NCBI GenBank assembly: GCA_902783735.1
Contig: CACZSE010000037.1
Span: 1-10,809 of the forward strand
Direction: 5' to 3'
From: an uncultured Lachnospiraceae bacterium
GTDB lineage: Bacteria > Bacillota > Clostridia > Lachnospirales > Lachnospiraceae
DNA: 10,809 nucleotides
Shown here: positions 7,334 to 10,809 of the stretch, one piece after another
How the letters are laid out: each line of letters starts with the position of its first letter
How positions within the stretch are numbered: position 1 is the stretch's first letter
Program-made: the position numbers and the translations under genes
Notes under the pieces: model-generated
What the model saw: only the letters and a program-made list of their open reading frames with translations
Told to the model about the DNA's origin: nothing
The model's database searches: none

Positions 7334-7639
7334 ATGTACGCAATCATAGCAACAGGCGGAAAGCAGTACAAAGTAGAAGAAGGCGATTGCATCAGAGTTG
7401 AGAAGCTCGACGCAGAAGTTGGTTCTTCAGTTACTTTCGATACTGTTCTTGCTGTTAAGGATGCCGATCTTAAGTGCGGAGATGCAGTAGCAAATGCTAC
7501 AGTTACAGCTACAGTTATGGATCAGGCTAAGGCTAAGAAGGTAATCGTTTATAAGTATAAGAGAAAATCCGGTTATCACAAGAAAAACGGCCACAGACAG
7601 CTTTATACCCAGGTAAAGATCGACAAGATCAATGCCTAA
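7334..7639 (+). CDS. rplU: 50S ribosomal protein L21
   Basis: 101 residues, the usual length for bacterial L21. It opens with [18 protein letters not shown], and the conserved basic [23 protein letters not shown] block (75-97) near the C-terminus binds 23S rRNA. L21 is a 50S assembly protein. The ribosome binding site AGGAGGG lies seven bases before the ATG. Codon choice is more biased than in neighbouring genes: 12 of 15 lysines use AAG, in keeping with high expression. It is the first gene of a unit with prp and rpmA, driven by the promoter and leader just upstream. Confidence 0.98.
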   Translation: MYAIIATGGKQYKVEEGDCIRVEKLDAEVGSSVTFDTVLAVKDADLKCGDAVANATVTATVMDQAKAKKVIVYKYKRKSGYHKKNGHRQLYTQVKIDKINA

Positions 7640-7658
7640 TGTTCATACGGAGTAAGAT

Positions 7659-7985
7659 ATGACCAAAGTTTGTATCTGGCGAAAAGACAATAAGGCTACG
7701 GCTTTCGAAGCTTACGGACATGCAGGATATGCAAAGGCCGGTATAGATGTAGTCTGTTCTGCGATCTCCATTCTGGTGAGCAATACGATCAATTCACTCG
7801 AATTGCTATGTCATGAGAAGATCGATGTCACAGTCGATGAAGAAAGCGGTCTTATGCGTTGTGTATTCAAGGATGTCCCATCAGACTCATCACAATTATT
7901 GGTTGATTCGATGTTGCTTGGATTAAGACAGATACAGGATGAATACGGAAATAAGTACATTGATATCAGATTAGAGGAGGTGTAG
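7659..7985 (+). CDS. prp: Ribosomal-processing cysteine protease Prp
   Basis: 108 residues, formerly called YsxB or DUF464. The active-site signature is complete: [18 protein letters not shown] places His21 and Cys33 in the spacing of the Staphylococcus aureus enzyme. Prp removes the N-terminal extension of ribosomal protein L27, a step required for a working 50S subunit in bacteria that have the extension. Its substrate is the product of the next gene. CGGAG (7648-7652) lies six bases before the ATG. The stop codon is one base from the rpmA start, and the rpmA ribosome binding site lies inside the end of prp. Its codon use is less biased than that of rplU and rpmA, as expected for an enzyme needed in small amounts. 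Confidence 0.96.
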   Translation: MTKVCIWRKDNKATAFEAYGHAGYAKAGIDVVCSAISILVSNTINSLELLCHEKIDVTVDEESGLMRCVFKDVPSDSSQLLVDSMLLGLRQIQDEYGNKYIDIRLEEV

Positions 7986-7986
7986 T

Positions 7987-8274
7987 ATGCTTAAGTTAAA
8001 CCTTCAATTCTTCGCTCATAAAAAGGGTGTTGGTTCTACTAAGAACGGCAGAGATTCAGAGTCTAAGAGACTTGGCGCTAAAAGAGCTGACGGTCAGTTC
8101 GTAAAGGCAGGAAATATCCTTTACAGACAGCGCGGAACTAAGATACATCCGGGAACAAACGTAGGACGTGGCGGTGATGACACATTGTTCGCTCTTACAG
8201 ATGGAATTATCAGATTCGAGAGAATGGGAAGAGATAAGAAGAAAGCCAGTGTTTACCCGGTTGAAGAAAAATAG
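7987..8274 (+). CDS. rpmA: 50S ribosomal protein L27, precursor with Prp-cleaved extension
   Basis: 95 residues. The N-terminus [14 protein letters not shown] is the Firmicutes-type extension. Prp is known to cut this motif around the FF/A junction, leaving the mature tail that reaches into the peptidyl-transferase centre. The body has the conserved [22 protein letters not shown] and [20 protein letters not shown] segments. GAGGAGG (7974-7980) is six bases before the ATG, a very strong site located within prp. An unprocessed extension would block the L27 tail from its place, so prp and rpmA must be expressed together. A hairpin follows the stop. Confidence 0.98.
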   Translation: MLKLNLQFFAHKKGVGSTKNGRDSESKRLGAKRADGQFVKAGNILYRQRGTKIHPGTNVGRGGDDTLFALTDGIIRFERMGRDKKKASVYPVEEK

Positions 8275-8284
8275 TTTTTGTAAG

Positions 8285-8312
8285 AAAGCTCCAGACTTAG
8301 GTTTGGAGCTTT
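8285..8312 (+). terminator. Hairpin after rpmA, likely (partial) terminator
   Basis: AAAGCTCCAGAC (8285-8296) pairs with GTTTGGAGCTTT (8301-8312) over 12 positions, with one G-U pair and a four-base TTAG loop. The 3' arm ends in TTT, followed by AATATTT. This is a convincing intrinsic terminator or attenuator separating the ribosomal protein unit from obg. No clear promoter is visible before obg, so some readthrough is likely. Confidence 0.75.
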
Positions 8313-8334
8313 AATATTTAGAAAGGTTGATCAT

Positions 8335-9621
8335 ATGTTTGCTGATAGAGCCACAATTTATGTTAGAAGCGGAAAAGGCGGCGATGGACACGTTTCGTTC
8401 AGGCGTGAAAAATATGTTCCCAACGGTGGTCCCGACGGCGGTGACGGCGGTGACGGCGGAAGCGTCATCATTGAGATCGATGACGGTTTAAATACGCTTG
8501 TAGATTTCAGGAATGTAAGAAAATATCTTGCAGGTCACGGTGAAGACGGAAAAAAGAGAAACTGTCACGGTAAGAACGGCGAGGACATCATTCTTAAAGT
8601 ACCTGAAGGTACAGTAATAAAAGAAGCAGAGTCCGGTAAAGTTATCACCGACATGAGTAAGGACAACAGAAGATATGTTTTGCTTACAGGCGGCAAAGGC
8701 GGCAACGGAAACCAGCATTATGCTACAAGCAAGATGCAGGCTCCGAAATATGCTCAGCCCGGTCAGCCCGCAAAGGAATTAAATCTCATTCTGGAATTGA
8801 AAGTTTTGGCGGATGTAGGACTTGTGGGGTATCCGAACGTGGGTAAGAGCACCTTTCTGACCAAGGTAAGTAACGCAAGACCGAAGATAGCAAATTATCA
8901 CTTCACGACCCTCAATCCGCATCTGGGCGTTGTTGACCTTGATGATGCAAAGGGCTTTGTTATTGCTGACATTCCCGGTCTTATAGACGGCGCCAGCGAA
9001 GGTGTCGGTCTCGGTCATCAGTTTTTAAGACATGTTGAAAGGACCAAGGTTATCATTCATGTTGTTGATGCATCGGGATGTGAAGGCAGAGATCCTGTTG
9101 CCGACATATATGCCATAAATAAAGAACTGGCAAATTATAATGAAGGACTTGCAAAAAGGCCGCAGATCATTGCCGCAAATAAGACGGATCTTATATATGA
9201 CGGCAAGGATGAGATCATCGAAAAGATCCGTAAGGAATTTGAGCCTCAGGGCTACGAGGTCTATCCCATAAGTGCCATAAACGGTGAAGGAATCTCCAAA
9301 GTTCTTTACAGGGTAAGGGAAATGTTGGATGAGATCGGAGACGATCCCGTTGTGTTTGAGAGTGAATATGAATTCTCTGAGGAAGTTATATATAACGAGC
9401 CCTTTACGGTCGAATATGACGAGACCGAAAATGAATATGTTGTTGAAGGACCGAGGATTGAAAAGATGCTCGGATATACGAACCTCGAAAGCGAAAAAGG
9501 ATTTGTTTTCTTCCAGAAATTCCTTAAGGATAACGGTATCTTAAAGCAGCTTGAAGATCTCGGCATACAGGAAGGCGACACTGTCAGAATGTATGGTTTT
9601 TCTTTTGATTATTACAAATAA
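8335..9621 (+). CDS. obg: GTPase Obg (CgtA), ribosome assembly and stress GTPase
   Basis: 428 residues, three domains. The glycine-rich Obg fold (1-157) includes the DGG triplet repeat at 34-42. The G domain has G1 GYPNVGKST (165-173), switch I with Thr191/Thr192, G3 DIPG (212-215), G4 NKTD (282-285) and G5 SAING (313-317). The C-terminal OCT domain covers about 350-428. Obg is an essential cytosolic GTPase that acts late in 50S maturation and in responses to starvation. The start has GAAAGG (8321-8326) eight bases upstream and the conserved MFADRATIYVRSGKGGDGHVSF opening. L21, L27 and Obg adjacent to one another is a very widespread bacterial arrangement. All catalytic motifs are intact. Confidence 0.98.
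   Translation: MFADRATIYVRSGKGGDGHVSFRREKYVPNGGPDGGDGGDGGSVIIEIDDGLNTLVDFRNVRKYLAGHGEDGKKRNCHGKNGEDIILKVPEGTVIKEAESGKVITDMSKDNRRYVLLTGGKGGNGNQHYATSKMQAPKYAQPGQPAKELNLILELKVLADVGLVGYPNVGKSTFLTKVSNARPKIANYHFTTLNPHLGVVDLDDAKGFVIADIPGLIDGASEGVGLGHQFLRHVERTKVIIHVVDASGCEGRDPVADIYAINKELANYNEGLAKRPQIIAANKTDLIYDGKDEIIEKIRKEFEPQGYEVYPISAINGEGISKVLYRVREMLDEIGDDPVVFESEYEFSEEVIYNEPFTVEYDETENEYVVEGPRIEKMLGYTNLESEKGFVFFQKFLKDNGILKQLEDLGIQEGDTVRMYGFSFDYYK
8434..8460 (+). repeat. Three 9-bp tandem copies (GACGGCGGT) within obg
   Basis: Two exact copies are followed by one differing in its last base (GACGGCGGA). They encode DGGDGGDGG at residues 34-42, part of the conserved glycine-rich Obg fold. The repeat is therefore under protein-level selection and need not be a recent expansion. 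Confidence 0.8.
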
Positions 9622-9627
9622 GTGATA

Positions 9628-9660
9628 AAATAGTAGACGGGACATGACTGTCTGCTATTT
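9628..9660 (+). terminator. Hairpin after obg, likely (partial) terminator
   Basis: AAATAGTAGAC (9628-9638) pairs with GTCTGCTATTT (9650-9660), 11 positions with one G-U pair. Two further pairs (one G-U) can form inside, leaving a seven-base loop. The 3' arm ends in TTT and runs into GTTCC. The T-tract is short, so it may attenuate rather than stop transcription between obg and yhbY. Confidence 0.6.
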
Positions 9661-9698
9661 GTTCCATGTGGTTTATTACCATATCAGAGGAGTGTGTT

Positions 9699-9989
9699 AT
9701 GACCAGTAAACAAAGAGCATATTTAAAAGGACTGGCAATGAATATTGAGCCTGTATTTCAGGTGGGGAAGTCTTCCATAACGCCCGAATATACCGAAGCA
9801 ATATCAGAGGCATTTAACAAAAAGGAACTTATAAAGATATCAGTCCTTAAAAACTGTCTCGACGATCCAAGATCGATCGCCGAAGTCCTCGCTGACAGAA
9901 CGGGATCTCAGGTAGTGCAGGTTATCGGCAAAAAGATCGTTTTATATAAACCTGACAAAAAAGAACCTAAGATCAAGCTGCCTTTATAA
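9699..9989 (+). CDS. yhbY: YhbY/YqeI-family RNA-binding protein (CRM domain)
   Basis: 96 residues from the ATG at 9699. That start is preferred over the in-frame ATG at 9666 because GAGGAG (9687-9692) lies six bases before it and because family members begin with the TSKQRAYLKGLA helix. The upstream start has no ribosome binding site and would add 11 non-conserved residues. The single CRS1-YhbY domain has a KH-like fold and binds rRNA; the E. coli homologue associates with pre-50S particles. Conserved blocks are PVFQVGK, ELIKISVLKNC and VQVIGKKIVLYKP. The GxxG loop reads GKSS (23-26) rather than GKxG. Its place after obg fits a part in large-subunit assembly. Confidence 0.94.
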   Translation: MTSKQRAYLKGLAMNIEPVFQVGKSSITPEYTEAISEAFNKKELIKISVLKNCLDDPRSIAEVLADRTGSQVVQVIGKKIVLYKPDKKEPKIKLPL

Positions 9990-9991
9990 AA

Positions 9992-10013
9992 CAGATCGTC
10001 GATCTGATCTTTT
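9992..10013 (+). terminator. Short hairpin with T-run after yhbY
   Basis: CAGATC (9992-9997) and GATCTG (10001-10006) pair perfectly around a GTC loop, followed by ATCTTTT. The stem is only six pairs, so a weak terminator or attenuator is the best reading. The nadD ribosome binding site lies just downstream. Confidence 0.45.
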
Positions 10014-10039
10014 ATAATATTATTTCAAGGAGAATGATC

Positions 10040-10654
10040 ATGAAAGCAAATAAAAAAGTTGGAATTATCGGTGGTACATTTAATCCTATCCATATCGGTC
10101 ATCTGATACTGGCCGAGCATGCTTACGATGAATACAAACTCGATGAGATACTTTTCATTCCCACCGGTATCAGTCATTTTAAGGATCCAAATATCGTCCT
10201 TGATAAGAAAAAACGTATTACGATGACCGGCGGTGCCATTGATGACAATCCGCATTTTGCTTTATCCACCATTGAAACGGATCGCCCCGGCAATTCCTAT
10301 ACTTATGAGACCCTTGAAGAATTAAAGAGAATGAATCCCGATACGGAATATTATCTCATTATCGGTGCGGATTCATTATTTCAGATAGAGCAGTGGAAGA
10401 ATACCGAATCCATCATGAAAAATGCTTCCATTTTAGTCGCTGTCAGAAAAGGTCAGAGCCTTGAAGAATTAAAGCAAAAGGCCGATGAACTTACGAAAAA
10501 ATACAATGCATCGATCCATGTACTTACATGTACATATATTGATGTCTCATCTACCGAGATCAGGGCAAGGATCAAGGAAGGAAAGTCTATCAGATACATG
10601 GTTACAGATGATACATTAAATTATATCAATAAATTCAACCTGTACAGAGACTGA
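10040..10654 (+). CDS. nadD: Nicotinate-nucleotide adenylyltransferase
   Basis: 204 residues from the ATG at 10040. This start is chosen over the ATG at 10034 because AAGGAG (10027-10032) would be only one base from 10034 but is seven bases from 10040. The nucleotidyltransferase signature GGTFNPIHIGH (11-21) holds the T/HxGH ATP-binding site, and the second motif SSTEIR (170-175) closes the active site. The enzyme joins ATP and nicotinate mononucleotide to give deamido-NAD, a step shared by de novo and salvage NAD synthesis, in the cytosol. The adjoining yqeK gene is its usual neighbour in Firmicutes. Length and motifs are normal for the family. Confidence 0.97.
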   Translation: MKANKKVGIIGGTFNPIHIGHLILAEHAYDEYKLDEILFIPTGISHFKDPNIVLDKKKRITMTGGAIDDNPHFALSTIETDRPGNSYTYETLEELKRMNPDTEYYLIIGADSLFQIEQWKNTESIMKNASILVAVRKGQSLEELKQKADELTKKYNASIHVLTCTYIDVSSTEIRARIKEGKSIRYMVTDDTLNYINKFNLYRD

Positions 10655-10691
10655 TCTTTTATTATGACACCGTGTAAGGATCTGACTTAAA

Positions 10692-10809
10692 ATGAATACA
10701 GACGAGATAAAGAAAAAATTAGCAGGCAAGCTCAAGCATAAAAGATACGAGCATACCATAGGAGTCGCATATACAGCTGCTGCGCTTGCAATGCGCTACG
10801 ATCCCGCAC
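10692..10809 (+). CDS. yqeK: YqeK-type HD-domain Ap4A hydrolase, 5' part only
   Basis: The first 39 codons are present before the window ends, starting at ATG 10692 with AAGGA (10676-10680) eleven bases upstream. KRYEHTIGVAYTAAALAMRYDPA matches the first helices of YqeK, with His21 as the first metal ligand of the HD domain. The catalytic HD pair lies beyond the window. YqeK cleaves diadenosine tetraphosphate symmetrically to ADP. The nadD-yqeK pair, usually followed by rsfS, supports the call. It begins 37 bases after nadD with no obvious terminator, so the two are probably cotranscribed. Confidence 0.88.
   Translation, partial: MNTDEIKKKLAGKLKHKRYEHTIGVAYTAAALAMRYDPA

Noticed and set aside
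9666..9698. Upstream ATG start for yhbY
   Set aside because: No ribosome binding site precedes it, the 11 extra residues are not family-like, and GAGGAG is ideally placed for the ATG at 9699.
10013..10018. Perfect TATAAT before nadD
   Set aside because: No -35 box lies 16-18 bases upstream, where the yhbY hairpin sits instead. Start of transcription would fall almost on the ribosome binding site. It looks like the AT-rich tail of the hairpin.
10660..10691. Hairpin between nadD and yqeK
   Set aside because: Only a short ACAC/GTGT-type match and a distant GATC repeat are present. There is no stable stem with a T-run, so I do not call a terminator.
1..10809. Mobile element, CRISPR, phage, toxin-antitoxin or defence system
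   Set aside because: No transposase, integrase, direct-repeat array, tRNA or accessory gene cassette is visible. Nearly every gene belongs to conserved core families in a conserved order.

Overview
The window reads as ordinary chromosomal core sequence from a low-to-moderate GC Gram-positive anaerobe of the Clostridia, most likely the Lachnospiraceae (Butyrivibrio/Roseburia-like). The reasons are the gene order (B12-type radical SAM, its partner protein, RNase E/G, L21, Prp, L27, Obg, YhbY, NadD, YqeK), an L27 with the Firmicutes-type cleavable N-terminal extension beside its protease Prp, and strong AGGAGG-type ribosome binding sites. All genes lie on the plus strand. I see no mobile element, CRISPR array, tRNA, rRNA or phage gene. 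The taxonomic call is inference.

Left part (1-6224): the 3' end of a gene that may be a DUF58 protein overlaps a large membrane-anchored transglutaminase-like protein. This runs with almost no gaps into three RNA- or translation-linked genes: a TIGR03960 B12-binding radical SAM protein, its companion TIGR03936/DUF2344 protein, and a short RNase E/G that stops just before the usual zinc-link. Spacing of 2 to 9 bases or short overlaps, and two well-supported TTG starts, indicate one cotranscribed and translationally coupled unit.

Middle (6225-7333): a separate five-helix DUF1189-like membrane protein gene has its own strong ribosome binding site. It is followed by a 204-base gap that holds a 43-nt imperfect palindrome, a near-consensus sigma-A promoter and a structured RNA that looks like the L21 leader.

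Right part (7334-10809): rplU, prp and rpmA form the ribosomal-protein unit, in which Prp trims the L27 precursor made by the next gene. A 12-bp hairpin separates it from obg. Then follow yhbY, nadD and the first 39 codons of yqeK, with a hairpin after obg and another after yhbY. This half is devoted to 50S assembly (L21, L27, Obg, YhbY), NAD synthesis (NadD) and Ap4A breakdown (YqeK).

I found no convincing entirely new system. The parts least explained by current knowledge are the radical SAM/DUF2344 pair next to an RNase, the zinc-link-less RNase, and the palindrome abutting the rplU promoter.
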